Shown here: one piece after another, positions 47,432-55,142 of the stretch
Position numbering within the stretch: the stretch's first letter is position 1
How the letters are laid out: each line of letters begins with the position of its first letter
Assembly: GCF_001456025.1 (NCBI RefSeq)
Contig: NZ_LMTZ01000156.1
Location: 1 to 58,211 of the forward strand
Source of the DNA: Mastigocoleus testarum BC008
Lineage (GTDB): Bacteria > Cyanobacteriota > Cyanobacteriia > Cyanobacteriales > Nostocaceae
Reading direction: 5' to 3'
Length of the DNA: 58,211 nucleotides
Program-made: the position numbers and the translations under genes
The notes under the pieces: model-generated
What the model saw: only the letters and a program-made list of their open reading frames with translations
Told to the model about the DNA's origin: nothing
Databases searched by the model: none

Positions 47432-47836
47432 TCATTTTTCAGTAGTGGAGATAATTTCTAATTCTGGATATCCAGTTTCTCGATCCATATTTCGAATGAA
47501 CGTAAAATCATCGCTACTACCAATAATAATTTCTGCTGTGGTGTAGATGATACAACCATCAACTAAATGTCCGCCAATTACATTACCGTATTGGTTAGAA
47601 ACTGTAATGTGTAAATGGCATCCAGTATTGGCAATAGTGCCATTTAAAGCAAGTATTTCAAAGTAATTATTTAAAACAATAGCTTTATCTTGATTTGCAA
47701 AACGGATGGATGCTTCTTTTAAACTACCTGCTGCAGTTACTACGAATCCTGCGGTAATATTTTTGTCTTGAGCAAAATTTTGTAAACTCTGACGTAAATC
47801 CTGATTTGGTTCGAGTCTGAGGGGGAATAATTTCAT
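47432..47836 (-). CDS. PPC/DUF296 domain protein
   Basis: This is a 134-residue single-domain protein of the PPC (plant and prokaryote conserved) family. The opening MKLFPLRLEPNQDLRQSLQNF, the GFVVTAAGSLKEASIRFA strand pair, the HLHITVSNQYGNVIGGHLVDGC core and the RNMDRETGYPELEI end match the family. PPC proteins form trimers. In plants the domain accompanies AT-hooks; bacterial stand-alone members have no settled function. The frame extends to a GTG at 47854, but the ATG at 47836 fits homologues better. It is convergent with the methyltransferase gene. Confidence 0.88.
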   Translation of the reverse strand: MKLFPLRLEPNQDLRQSLQNFAQDKNITAGFVVTAAGSLKEASIRFANQDKAIVLNNYFEILALNGTIANTGCHLHITVSNQYGNVIGGHLVDGCIIYTTAEIIIGSSDDFTFIRNMDRETGYPELEIISTTEK

Positions 47837-48086
47837 GACTTTTCGTACCCACAACTAAAGCTACAAATCTGTATTTTAATTGTTAAAGGTGAACTCAAAT
47901 CAATTAATTTTCTATAATATAGTATTCACAATAAATATGGAGAAAAAACAGTTTTAGCGTTCGTAACCGGCACTGCATTTCAGCAAAAAAAAACACAGAT
48001 AAACATTTTACGGAGTTTACCTGTGCGAACTTTACTCTAGCCAAAATCTAAAAATTTCTAAATCTTGTTTACACCAATTTGAAATT

Positions 48087-48743
48087 TTATTTAAATTGTG
48101 ATTCTAAATATTGTGAAGATTCATACCAATTTTGTAAGTAAGTTAATTCCAATTCACTAGCAACTTTCGAGAAAAACTCTATCTGTTGCGATCGCAGATT
48201 GGTGAATAATTTTAAGAAAAGTAAAGCAATCACAGCTACACCAATTCCGGTTGCAGAAGTAATTAAGGCTTCACTAAGACCAAAAGTTACTGCACTGACA
48301 TCGGCAGAATCTACTTGGCCGTTCTTCATATTAGCAAATACTGCGTATAAACCGCCAATAGTCCCTAAAATTCCTAATAATGGGGCAATAGCAGCGACCA
48401 TTTCTAAAACTTTTTCACCCTGACGCATACCTGTCAACTCCTTCGTTGTTGCTGCTTGTAGTGCGTGGTGAAATCCTTCTGGAGAAGGTTGTCTCAACCT
48501 CAATGGAGCTAACAAAAGACGACCTACCGCCAAATTTTGGGCACGAGAAGCAATTAATTCTGCATTTTCTAGGTCGACTTTCGCCGCTCTGAGAATTTCT
48601 TGCACTACCTTTTTTTCCCAAATCGTTAACCTTAACCAAAACCAAATACGTTCTAAAGCATAGGCGAAGGTTACAACTGATAAACCCAACAGGGGCCACA
48701 TCATGAGACCGCCTTCTCGAAAGGTATGGAAGAATGTGGTCAT
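48087..48743 (-). CDS. exbB: MotA/TolQ/ExbB-family proton channel subunit
   Basis: This is a 218-residue membrane protein with three helices: ~14-33 (MMWPLLGLSVVTFAYALERI), ~110-130 (VLEMVAAIAPLLGILGTIGGLYAVF) and ~150-172 (LITSATGIGVAVIALLFL). The ALITSATGIGVAV block and the Pro in helix 2 are family hallmarks. Such subunits form pentameric channels that use the proton gradient with an ExbD/TolR partner. No ExbD-like gene adjoins it, so the partner is elsewhere. I prefer the ATG at 48743 to the TTG at 48752. Confidence 0.9.
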   Translation of the reverse strand: MTTFFHTFREGGLMMWPLLGLSVVTFAYALERIWFWLRLTIWEKKVVQEILRAAKVDLENAELIASRAQNLAVGRLLLAPLRLRQPSPEGFHHALQAATTKELTGMRQGEKVLEMVAAIAPLLGILGTIGGLYAVFANMKNGQVDSADVSAVTFGLSEALITSATGIGVAVIALLFLKLFTNLRSQQIEFFSKVASELELTYLQNWYESSQYLESQFK

Positions 48744-48886
48744 TGTTATCAAGCTAAGTGCTGATAGGGTAAAAATTCAGGCTATCATTTCAGTAGAATA
48801 ACCCATTATTGTGAATATAGGAGTTAAGTTGAATACAAGTGCTATCACCAATCCCTAATCCCTAATCCCCATATGACGCTGTCGCG

Positions 48887-48930
48887 TCACGCAATACCTA
48901 TAGCTGCGCTAAGAGCGGATCCGGTACGCT
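48887..48930. repeat. 44-bp dispersed repeat, copy 2
   Basis: This segment is identical over 44 bases to 42490-42533. It lies in the 276-bp spacer before the UbiD gene, bordered by CCTAATC/CCAATCC short repeats on both sides. Both copies are thus nested in simple repeats, which suggests insertion or recombination at such sites. Confidence 0.85.
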
Positions 48931-49019
48931 TACGCTAGGCGCTAACGCCAATCCCCAATCCCATATAAAATATAAAACAGCGCTTCACATTTCTTAAATA
49001 TCTATAATTTATAGGAACG

Positions 49020-50528
49020 ATGGCAAGAGATTTACGGGGATTTATTAAAATTCTGGAAGAAAAAGGACAATTAAAGCGAATTTCGGCTTTGGTTGACTCG
49101 GAACTAGAAATTGCGGAAATTTCTAATCGCATGCTGCAAAAAGGCGGTCCAGGATTATTATTTGAAAATGTTAAAGGTGCTGATTTTCCTGTCGCCGTTA
49201 ATTTGATGGGAACGGTGGAAAGGATATGTTGGGCGATGAATATGGAACATCCCCAAGAATTAGAAACTTTGGGGAAAAAGTTGGCGATGTTACAACAACC
49301 AAAGCCACCAAAGAAGATTTCCCAAGCAATAGATTTTGGTAAGGTTTTGTTTGATGTTGTTAAGGCGAAACCTGGGCGGGATTTTTTCCCTGCTTGTCAG
49401 CAAGTTGTTGTACAGGGCGATAATTTAGATTTAAATAAGTTACCCTTAATCCGTCCTTATCCTGGCGACGCGGGCAAAATTATTACTTTAGGATTGGTAA
49501 TTACTAAAGATTGTGAGACGGGTACTCCAAATGTCGGTGTGTATCGCTTACAACTCCAATCCAAAAATACTATGACCGTACATTGGTTATCGGTAAGGGG
49601 TGGTGCAAGACATTTACGTAAAGCCGCTGAAAATGGCAAAAAATTAGAAATTGCGATCGCTCTGGGTGTGGATCCATTAATCATCATGGCTGCGGCGACA
49701 CCAATTCCTGTAGATTTATCAGAATGGTTATTTGCTGGTCTCTACGGTGGTTCGGGAGTCCAACTAGCTAAATGTAAAACGGTAGATTTGGAAGTTCCTG
49801 CAGATTCTGAGTTTGTTTTAGAAGGAACAATTACTCCTGGAGAAGTGTTACCGGATGGTCCTTTTGGCGACCATATGGGATATTACGGTGGGGTGGAAGA
49901 TTCACCTTTGGTTCGTTTCCAATGTATGACCCATCGCAAAGACCCGGTTTACTTGACTACCTTTAGCGGTCGTCCTCCTAAAGAAGAAGCAATGATGGCG
50001 ATCGCATTGAACCGGATCTATACACCGATTTTGCGCCAACAGGTTTCGGAAATTGTCGATTTCTTCCTTCCGATGGAAGCTTTGAGTTATAAAGCGGCGA
50101 TTATCTCTATTGATAAAGCATATCCAGGACAAGCACGACGAGCTGCTTTGGCGTTTTGGAGTGCTTTACCACAATTTACCTATACAAAATTTGTAATTGT
50201 CGTCGATAAGAATATCAATATTAGGGATCCGCGTCAGGTAGTTTGGGCGATTAGTTCCAAGGTTGACCCAACCCGAGATGTGTTTATTTTGCCCGATACT
50301 CCTTTTGATACCTTAGATTTCGCCAGTGAAAAAATTGGTTTGGGGGGACGGATGGGAATTGATGCTACTACCAAGATACCTCCAGAAACTGACCATGATT
50401 GGGGTGCACCTTTGGAGTCAGATCCGGAAGTTGCGGAAATGGTGGAAAGAAGATGGGCTGAGTATGGTTTAGATAATTTAGATTTGCAGGAGGTTGACCC
50501 TAATTTGTTTGGGTACGATATGAGATGA
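49020..50528 (+). CDS. ubiD: UbiD-family prenylated-FMN decarboxylase
   Basis: This is a 502-residue protein with full UbiD length and the hallmarks of the family: MARDLRGFIKILEEKGQL at the start, the GVYRLQLQSKNTM strand, RGGARHL (Arg for prFMN/phosphate binding), and the acidic catalytic segment FVLEGTITPGEVLPDGPFGDHMGYYGG. UbiD enzymes use prenylated FMN, made by UbiX, to remove a carboxylate. In cyanobacteria the probable substrate is a 4-hydroxybenzoate-derived ring in plastoquinone synthesis; that role is inferred. The ATG follows AGGAACG, a good ribosome-binding site. UbiX is not nearby. Confidence 0.93.
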   Translation: MARDLRGFIKILEEKGQLKRISALVDSELEIAEISNRMLQKGGPGLLFENVKGADFPVAVNLMGTVERICWAMNMEHPQELETLGKKLAMLQQPKPPKKISQAIDFGKVLFDVVKAKPGRDFFPACQQVVVQGDNLDLNKLPLIRPYPGDAGKIITLGLVITKDCETGTPNVGVYRLQLQSKNTMTVHWLSVRGGARHLRKAAENGKKLEIAIALGVDPLIIMAAATPIPVDLSEWLFAGLYGGSGVQLAKCKTVDLEVPADSEFVLEGTITPGEVLPDGPFGDHMGYYGGVEDSPLVRFQCMTHRKDPVYLTTFSGRPPKEEAMMAIALNRIYTPILRQQVSEIVDFFLPMEALSYKAAIISIDKAYPGQARRAALAFWSALPQFTYTKFVIVVDKNINIRDPRQVVWAISSKVDPTRDVFILPDTPFDTLDFASEKIGLGGRMGIDATTKIPPETDHDWGAPLESDPEVAEMVERRWAEYGLDNLDLQEVDPNLFGYDMR

Positions 50529-50742
50529 GTAATGAGTAATAAGTAATAAGTAATAAGTAATAAGTAATAAGTAATAAGTAATAAGTAATGAGTAATGAGT
50601 AATGAGTAATGAGTAACCAATTACCGATTACCAATTACCGATTACCAATTACCGATTACCAATTACCGATTACCAATTACCAATTACCGATTACCAATTA
50701 CCAATTACCAATTACCGATTACCAATTACCAATTACCAATTC
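50525..50742. repeat. Two-class heptanucleotide tandem array
   Basis: About a dozen GTAATAA/GTAATGA units (to ~50615) begin at the UbiD stop codon and switch abruptly to about eighteen units alternating ACCAATT and ACCGATT (to ~50742). The array ends 22 bp before the stop of the leftward MscS gene. It thus fills the entire space between two convergent genes. It is the largest tandem array in the window. Confidence 0.92.
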
Positions 50743-50763
50743 CCAGTCCCTAATCCCCAATCC

Positions 50764-51663
50764 CTAATCTTCAGGTGTATCCGCATCTTCTCGATTAAGA
50801 TAACGGGGATAGGGAAGATTATATTTGGTAAATATCTTTTTTGCCCTTGTGGTTAGATCGGTTTTATAAATAAATTCATCTCTGGCGTCAAGGGGATAAC
50901 TTTTTAGTTGAAACCGCGTTCCCCAACGAGTTTCTTCTACCCATACCAAAATCGGTAATTTTAAGTGAGTGTATTTACTTGTATGTGCGACGCGGTAAAG
51001 TATTTTTTTTACTAATTCAACATCTACTGAATGGTGTAGGAAAAATTCTGTAACAACTTGGGCTTCTAATGCTCCCATATTGGCATTGGAAACCGGATCC
51101 GTCCAAATTTTGTTGTGGGGAATGGTAACAATATTATCCTCTGGCGTTCTGAGGCGAATTCCTCTCAACCCGTAAGTTACCACCTCACCATAGTTATCTC
51201 CTAATTGAATGCGATCGCCGAGACGATAAGGTGCTTCAAATAAGCCGATAATTCCTGCTATGATCGAACTGGCGTAATCTTTAAACGCAAAACCCAAAGC
51301 TACAGCAATTGTTCCTGTAACAGCGAGTAAGTTGTCTCGTGACAGGTTCAAAAACAAGTTCATCAGAAATATAACCGTGATGGTTAGTACCATCATTCTT
51401 ATAAAAGGAAGAAACTGTTTGACTTGCAGTCGTCGTTCTTTTGCAACTCGTTCGGACAACCAATTAAGTAACTTGTCAACCGCTTTAATTAGAATATAAG
51501 AAAAAGTCAAAGCTATTATTGCTTGAGCTACTTTTCCTGTAGTAATTTGAGTAATTACTTCTTGGGCTTGTTTTGCGGTCTCCTCTGCTGCATCCCCAGT
51601 AGATTGAGCTAATACATAATAATTTAGATACATCAAATTTAGATACATCAATAATTTAGTCAA
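50764..51663 (-). CDS. MscS-family mechanosensitive channel
   Basis: This is a 299-residue channel. The helices run ~45-65, ~85-108 and the pore helix ~112-140, with the MscS pattern DNLLAVTGTIAVALGFAFKDYASSIIAGI, followed by the beta domain YRLGDRIQLGDNYGEVVTYGLRGIRLRTPEDNIVTIPHNKIW. A cytoplasmic alpha/beta domain follows to the C-terminus. The expected role is release of solutes upon osmotic down-shock. It starts 3 bp after the stop of the 409-residue gene, so the two are one transcript. The N-terminal MTKLLMYLNLMYLNYYVLAQ may be a signal peptide; an internal ATG at residue 7 or 11 is an alternative start. Confidence 0.93.
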   Translation of the reverse strand: MTKLLMYLNLMYLNYYVLAQSTGDAAEETAKQAQEVITQITTGKVAQAIIALTFSYILIKAVDKLLNWLSERVAKERRLQVKQFLPFIRMMVLTITVIFLMNLFLNLSRDNLLAVTGTIAVALGFAFKDYASSIIAGIIGLFEAPYRLGDRIQLGDNYGEVVTYGLRGIRLRTPEDNIVTIPHNKIWTDPVSNANMGALEAQVVTEFFLHHSVDVELVKKILYRVAHTSKYTHLKLPILVWVEETRWGTRFQLKSYPLDARDEFIYKTDLTTRAKKIFTKYNLPYPRYLNREDADTPED

Positions 51664-51666
51664 AAT

Positions 51667-52896
51667 TTAATCAAATTCATCAATTATAAAGTTGTTATTA
51701 TCCAGTTCTCTTTTTACTCGAGGATAGTGAATGGGGTTTACGCTAAGTATGTCATCTTGTTGTTCGATTATCCCCATACGTCGTAAAATTCTCACTCTAC
51801 CTTTGACCAAAGACTGTCGATCTCCCAAGCTATCAGCTAAGGCAGAAAGAGTTAAATCTCCGTGTAATACAATGGAGTATAAAATGTAAAGGTCATCTTG
51901 CTCTAGGCGTGGTAGTAATGGTAAATCGGGAGTCTTCATTCTCAAAACTCCGGACCCTTTTTCAATACCCGTATTTGTTTCTGTTTTTTTTGTTTCTGTT
52001 TTTATATCCGATTCTGCAGGTTCGTAGCAAAGTGAGTGTAAAAACACTTCTACAGCAACACTACTGACTCCTTCACTAAGAGATGCTAATCGATCGAAAT
52101 ATTTGGTTTGATTGCTTCGAGATTCCTCCGAATCACTAATAGCTTCCATCGGGTCGTCATCATCTGTATCTATTTCCCCAAAACTAATTTCGAACTCGTC
52201 AATAATAGGTTCTAACCAGGTTTGTAGTTGTTCGCCCTCAAGTTTTGGTAATACTAAAGAGTTACCACAATAAGCCTTAAAATGAGAAACGTGATTGAGA
52301 TATTCCCAGCCAACTAAACCAGAACCAATTATCCAAAATCGGGAATGGTTTTGGAGTAACAAATCTTGCAAATAATCAATTCCTTCTAAACCTTCAAAAC
52401 AGCGTAGATAACACCAATTTAAGTTGGGAATTACAATAACTTCTGATTTTTTTTCTTCTATCGCTGATTCCTGAACGTCTATTTGCCGACGCAACTCGGT
52501 AATAATATCTTGTTGTACTGGTCTACTATCTAATTGTAAGGGTCGCAAAGATACTTTATGTTCTTGTGCCCAATTATCATCTAAATCTTCAGTTAATATA
52601 CGTAGAACTGTACTAACGGGAGAAGTTAGAATAACAAAAGAATTATCAGCATTTTTTGGATCGTCACGCCATTCTTTGAAAACTTCATCTAATCTAGAAT
52701 GAATCGCTTCTAATTCTGCGCTATTAATGGGTAAATTTTCCACCGCAGCAACCAATTTCGACCTTAAAGACGGTGGTAATTCTGTCAGTAATGCTTCTGG
52801 TTCTTGAGCTTCCTTTTGATTGGTGGGGAACCAGGAAAGTAAGAAGTCACGGCTATTTTGTAACCAATTTTGAAATTCTTCAAATAATCCACCCAT
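51667..52896 (-). CDS. Unknown soluble protein with C-terminal winged helix, operon with MscS
   Basis: This is a 409-residue acidic protein with no signal or membrane segment. The N-terminal ~70 residues are helical. The middle (~100-235) alternates strands and helices (NSFVILTSPVSTVLRILTEDL, EVIVIPNLNWCYLRCFEGLEGIDYL, RFWIIGSGLVGWEYLNHV), like a P-loop-type or Rossmann fold, but I see no Walker A motif. Residues ~240-305 are acidic and low-complexity. The C-terminal ~70 residues look like a winged helix (YILYSIVLHGDLTLSALADSLGDRQSLVKGRVRILRRMGIIEQQ). It is joined to the channel gene by a 3-bp gap, so a role in regulating or sensing the channel's output is possible. The function is unknown. 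Confidence 0.75.
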   Translation of the reverse strand: MGGLFEEFQNWLQNSRDFLLSWFPTNQKEAQEPEALLTELPPSLRSKLVAAVENLPINSAELEAIHSRLDEVFKEWRDDPKNADNSFVILTSPVSTVLRILTEDLDDNWAQEHKVSLRPLQLDSRPVQQDIITELRRQIDVQESAIEEKKSEVIVIPNLNWCYLRCFEGLEGIDYLQDLLLQNHSRFWIIGSGLVGWEYLNHVSHFKAYCGNSLVLPKLEGEQLQTWLEPIIDEFEISFGEIDTDDDDPMEAISDSEESRSNQTKYFDRLASLSEGVSSVAVEVFLHSLCYEPAESDIKTETKKTETNTGIEKGSGVLRMKTPDLPLLPRLEQDDLYILYSIVLHGDLTLSALADSLGDRQSLVKGRVRILRRMGIIEQQDDILSVNPIHYPRVKRELDNNNFIIDEFD

Positions 52897-52981
52897 CTTA
52901 TATCAGTTGTCAGTTATCACTTATCAGTTTAGTGGAGTTATGGATTGTCTTGAACTATATTATGTCTAGTTTAACCTTCAT

Positions 52982-53182
52982 AGGACTTACGCAAAATCAA
53001 CGTAATTACGTCATTACGTTAGCGCTTAGCGGAAGCGTACCGTAGGTATTGCGTGTTCGTTAGAACAAGCGTTAGCGACGTAATCTCCCGAGACGCTGGG
53101 ATTGCTTTCCTACACTGCGTTCCGGTCGCAATGACAAATCTATGTCCTGCGGACACGCGATGCTAACGTTGCGTAAGTCCTG
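52982..53182. mobile_element. MITE copy 1 with 13-bp inverted ends
   Basis: AGGACTTACGCAA (52982-52994) and TTGCGTAAGTCCT (53169-53181) are perfect inverted ends. CTTCAT occurs directly outside both (52976-52981 and 53183-53188) and may be a target duplication. A ~40-bp inner block (CACTGCGTTCCGGTCGCAAT and flanks, ~53104-53144) nearly matches copy 2. The extra ~50 bp here contains an inverted relative of the GCAATACCTA repeat family, so the element appears to carry a nested repeat. It is non-coding. Confidence 0.85.
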
Positions 53183-53346
53183 CTTCATACTCCCCTATGA
53201 GATTTTGCAAAAATATGAAAGCTATAAACAATTAATTGAGCTTGCATATAAAAAAGCATTGCATCAGTTATTGTCTCGTCATTCTCATACGGTTAATGTT
53301 AGGGTGCGCTAATGCTAAGTCCCAAAAACATCTTAGGAGTTTAAAG

Positions 53347-53922
53347 ATGACAAGAGTACCGCTTGTTAAACCTGATGCTGTTGAGGATCCTCAGATTGAA
53401 GAACTGTTTAATTGGGTTACGCAGATGGAGGGTGCTGTTCCCGATCATTTCTATATGGAGATGAATTTCCCAGAATATTTTAAAGCTAAACTGGGATCCT
53501 CAAAAATTCTTTGGCAAATGGGAGAGCTTTCGATTTCAGAAATTCAACATGTGGGAATTCTTGTTTCCAAGGCAAATAATTGTCCCTATTGTACTGCGGC
53601 ATTTTGTACAATTTTGAACTATGGTTTGGGTACAGAAGAAGAATATGTAACGAATCTTGCTTCTCAAGGTATTGAAGCTGTAGAAGATAATCGATTGAAA
53701 ACAATTCTGGATTTTGTGTTAAAGACAAACAACGATCCAAAATCCCTTGAGGATGAAGATTTTAATCGTTTGCGGGCTGTAAATTTGACTGACAAAGGGA
53801 TTGTGCAATTAGTTCACTTGGTAGGTGATTTTGCATCTTACAATCACTTTAACTTAGCGCTTCAGACAGATTATCATTTTCGTGACATCTGGCGTACAGT
53901 TGCTTTTCCTGGAAATTCATAG
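53347..53922 (+). CDS. Carboxymuconolactone decarboxylase/AhpD-like protein
   Basis: This is a 191-residue all-helical protein. The redox motif NCPYCTAAF (C-x2-C) sits in the conserved CMD helix after the SISEIQHVGILVSKAN segment, as in AhpD-like and peroxidase-related family members that reduce peroxides or disulfides. The residue after the second Cys region is AAF rather than the usual AH, so the proton-relay His is missing, which weakens the case for peroxidase activity. The ATG at 53347 follows AGGAG at good spacing; the longer frame to 53236 is not supported. It follows MITE copy 1. Confidence 0.85.
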   Translation: MTRVPLVKPDAVEDPQIEELFNWVTQMEGAVPDHFYMEMNFPEYFKAKLGSSKILWQMGELSISEIQHVGILVSKANNCPYCTAAFCTILNYGLGTEEEYVTNLASQGIEAVEDNRLKTILDFVLKTNNDPKSLEDEDFNRLRAVNLTDKGIVQLVHLVGDFASYNHFNLALQTDYHFRDIWRTVAFPGNS

Positions 53923-53970
53923 GTTTAATAGAAGTCATCAATTACGAGCTGAATTTGAAAGATTCGCTTT

Positions 53971-53993
53971 GAGACGTAGCACTGCTACGTCTC
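53971..53993. repeat. GAGACGTAGCA palindrome, copy A
   Basis: GAGACGTAGCA (53971-53981) and TGCTACGTCTC (53983-53993) surround a single base. The same element recurs at 54616-54638 with one base different at the centre. It lies 48 bp past the CMD-protein stop and could help end that transcript. Confidence 0.8.
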
Positions 53994-54142
53994 TATAATT
54001 ATGTGAGATTAGGTTTCATTTAAGCGATAAGCCTTTTGGGAATCAACCGCAAGTATTCCCAATAATTTATTTTCATTTTGCAGATTTGTAGCTTTAAAAA
54101 ATATCCATTGGAGTAAAATCTGAAGTATTAATAACTACTTGT

Positions 54143-54170
54143 ATTGAGGCTCAGAACTCTGAGCCTCAAT
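54143..54170 (+). promoter_or_regulatory. 28-bp palindrome abutting a start codon
   Basis: ATTGAGGCTCAGA (54143-54155) and TCTGAGCCTCAAT (54158-54170) form perfect 13-bp arms around AC. The palindrome ends at the base before the ATG at 54171. As DNA it is an ideal binding site for a dimeric protein. As RNA it would hold the only purine-rich ribosome-binding candidate (TGAGG) inside a very stable hairpin. Either way it should strongly limit expression of the gene that follows. Confidence 0.8.
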
Positions 54171-54542
54171 ATGACATTAAATAACGATAAATACTTAGGC
54201 ATTCTTGAGCAAATTCGCTGGAATGGTAAGCCAAAGTGTCCTTACTGCAAGTCAAATAATGCTACAGCTTACAAAAGTGAAAAAAGATATCGTTGTAATT
54301 CATGCTACACATCATTTAGCGTTACTGTTGGTACAATTTTTCACAAAACTCATGTGAGTTTAGATAAATGGTTTTTGGCGATTCGATTGGTGATTAATTC
54401 CTGTGGAGGTATTAGTGTACGTCAACTTGCATCAGAGGTTGGGGTTAATAAAAATACTGCTGCTTCTATGGTGAAGCGGATTAAGGAGGAGATGAAGCAG
54501 GATTCTGATGTGTTGAGGAGATTTGCACAAATCAGGTCTTAG
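54171..54542 (+). CDS. Stand-alone IS1595-type zinc-ribbon/HTH protein
   Basis: This is a 123-residue protein equal to the N-terminal part of IS1595-family transposases. It has a zinc ribbon with C23/C26 (CPYC) and C42/C45 (CNSC), then a helix-turn-helix (ISVRQLASEVGVNKNTAASMVKRI, ~80-103). Full transposases go on for ~200 residues with a DDE nuclease domain. Here the frame stops cleanly, and a terminator-like hairpin follows within 20 bp. No DDE sequence or IS ends are seen. It is either a truncated transposase or a domesticated DNA-binding protein. The palindrome against its ATG and its own terminator favour a functioning short gene. I use the ATG at 54171, since the longer frame starts inside the palindrome. 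Confidence 0.75.
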   Translation: MTLNNDKYLGILEQIRWNGKPKCPYCKSNNATAYKSEKRYRCNSCYTSFSVTVGTIFHKTHVSLDKWFLAIRLVINSCGGISVRQLASEVGVNKNTAASMVKRIKEEMKQDSDVLRRFAQIRS

Positions 54543-54558
54543 AAGTTTTTTAAAGTTC

Positions 54559-54584
54559 CCCTTCAGTGGGAGAAAGGGTTTTTT
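54559..54584 (+). terminator. Probable intrinsic terminator
   Basis: CCCTT (54559-54563) pairs with AAGGG (54574-54578) around a 10-base loop and is followed by six T residues. It begins 17 bp after the stop of the IS1595-type gene. The stem is short, so efficiency is uncertain. Confidence 0.6.
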
Positions 54585-54615
54585 GTGTTTTTAATAATTC
54601 ACAAATTGCTTTGTA

Positions 54616-54638
54616 GAGACGTAGCATTGCTACGTCTC
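54616..54638. repeat. GAGACGTAGCA palindrome, copy B
   Basis: GAGACGTAGCA (54616-54626) and TGCTACGTCTC (54628-54638) surround one base. It is identical in both arms to the element at 53971-53993, so the IS1595-type gene lies between two copies, 623 bp apart. Confidence 0.8.
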
Positions 54639-54815
54639 ATCTCTTGGGGTGATGAGAGATCATTGGAATGAATGAATGGTGCCTTATGGTGGACACCTCA
54701 CAAAAGTAATTTATACAACGTACAAGATGGTATTAATACTGCTACACTCTTGCATTAGATTCATCTGGTTTTAAAGAAGTGATTTATTGTTTGCTATTGG
54801 TTTTGTGACAATCAT

Positions 54816-54966
54816 AGTACTTACGCAAAAGCAATTTAGTTACGTCATTACGAGCGATAGCATTCGCGCAGCGTTTCCGTAAGTAAATAGTAATAGCAAA
54901 ACTCTGCGATTGCTTCCCTACACTGCGTTTCAGTCGCAATGACAAATCTTCGTTGCGTAAGTCCTG
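54816..54966. mobile_element. MITE copy 2, same family as 52982-53182
   Basis: The left end AGTACTTACGCAA (54816-54828) and right end TTGCGTAAGTCCT (54953-54965) are inverted with one mismatch. The internal block TACACTGCGTTTCAGTCGCA and its flanks closely match copy 1. It is about 50 bp shorter than copy 1 because it lacks most of that copy's central insert. No target duplication is obvious. Confidence 0.82.
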
Positions 54967-55142
54967 AATTATTTGAGAGGTATTATTATTAGTCCGCTTA
55001 TTAAGGAGATTTATAACCCACAAGTTATTTAAGAAAACTTAAGTATTTCAGTAAAAATTAGTGCAAGTAGAACTATAAATACTATAGCTAATAATTTTTA
55101 ATTAACTATTAGTTTATTAAAATGATGTGTGATGTGTGAGTT

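Noticed and set aside
50234..50620. 128-codon leftward ORF with a Leu/Tyr/Ile/Thr repeat
   Set aside because: The repeated residues come from translating the heptanucleotide array, and the rest lies antisense to the UbiD gene.
50616..50742. Regular short repeats that resemble a CRISPR array
   Set aside because: The period is 7 or 14 bp with no unique spacers. It is a heptanucleotide tandem repeat, and no cas gene is near.
54171..54542. Annotating a complete IS1595 insertion sequence
   Set aside because: No DDE domain, terminal inverted repeats or target duplication were found around the short gene.
54784..55023. 79-codon leftward ORF
   Set aside because: It lies almost wholly within MITE copy 2 and its flanks, so it is a translation of repeat DNA.
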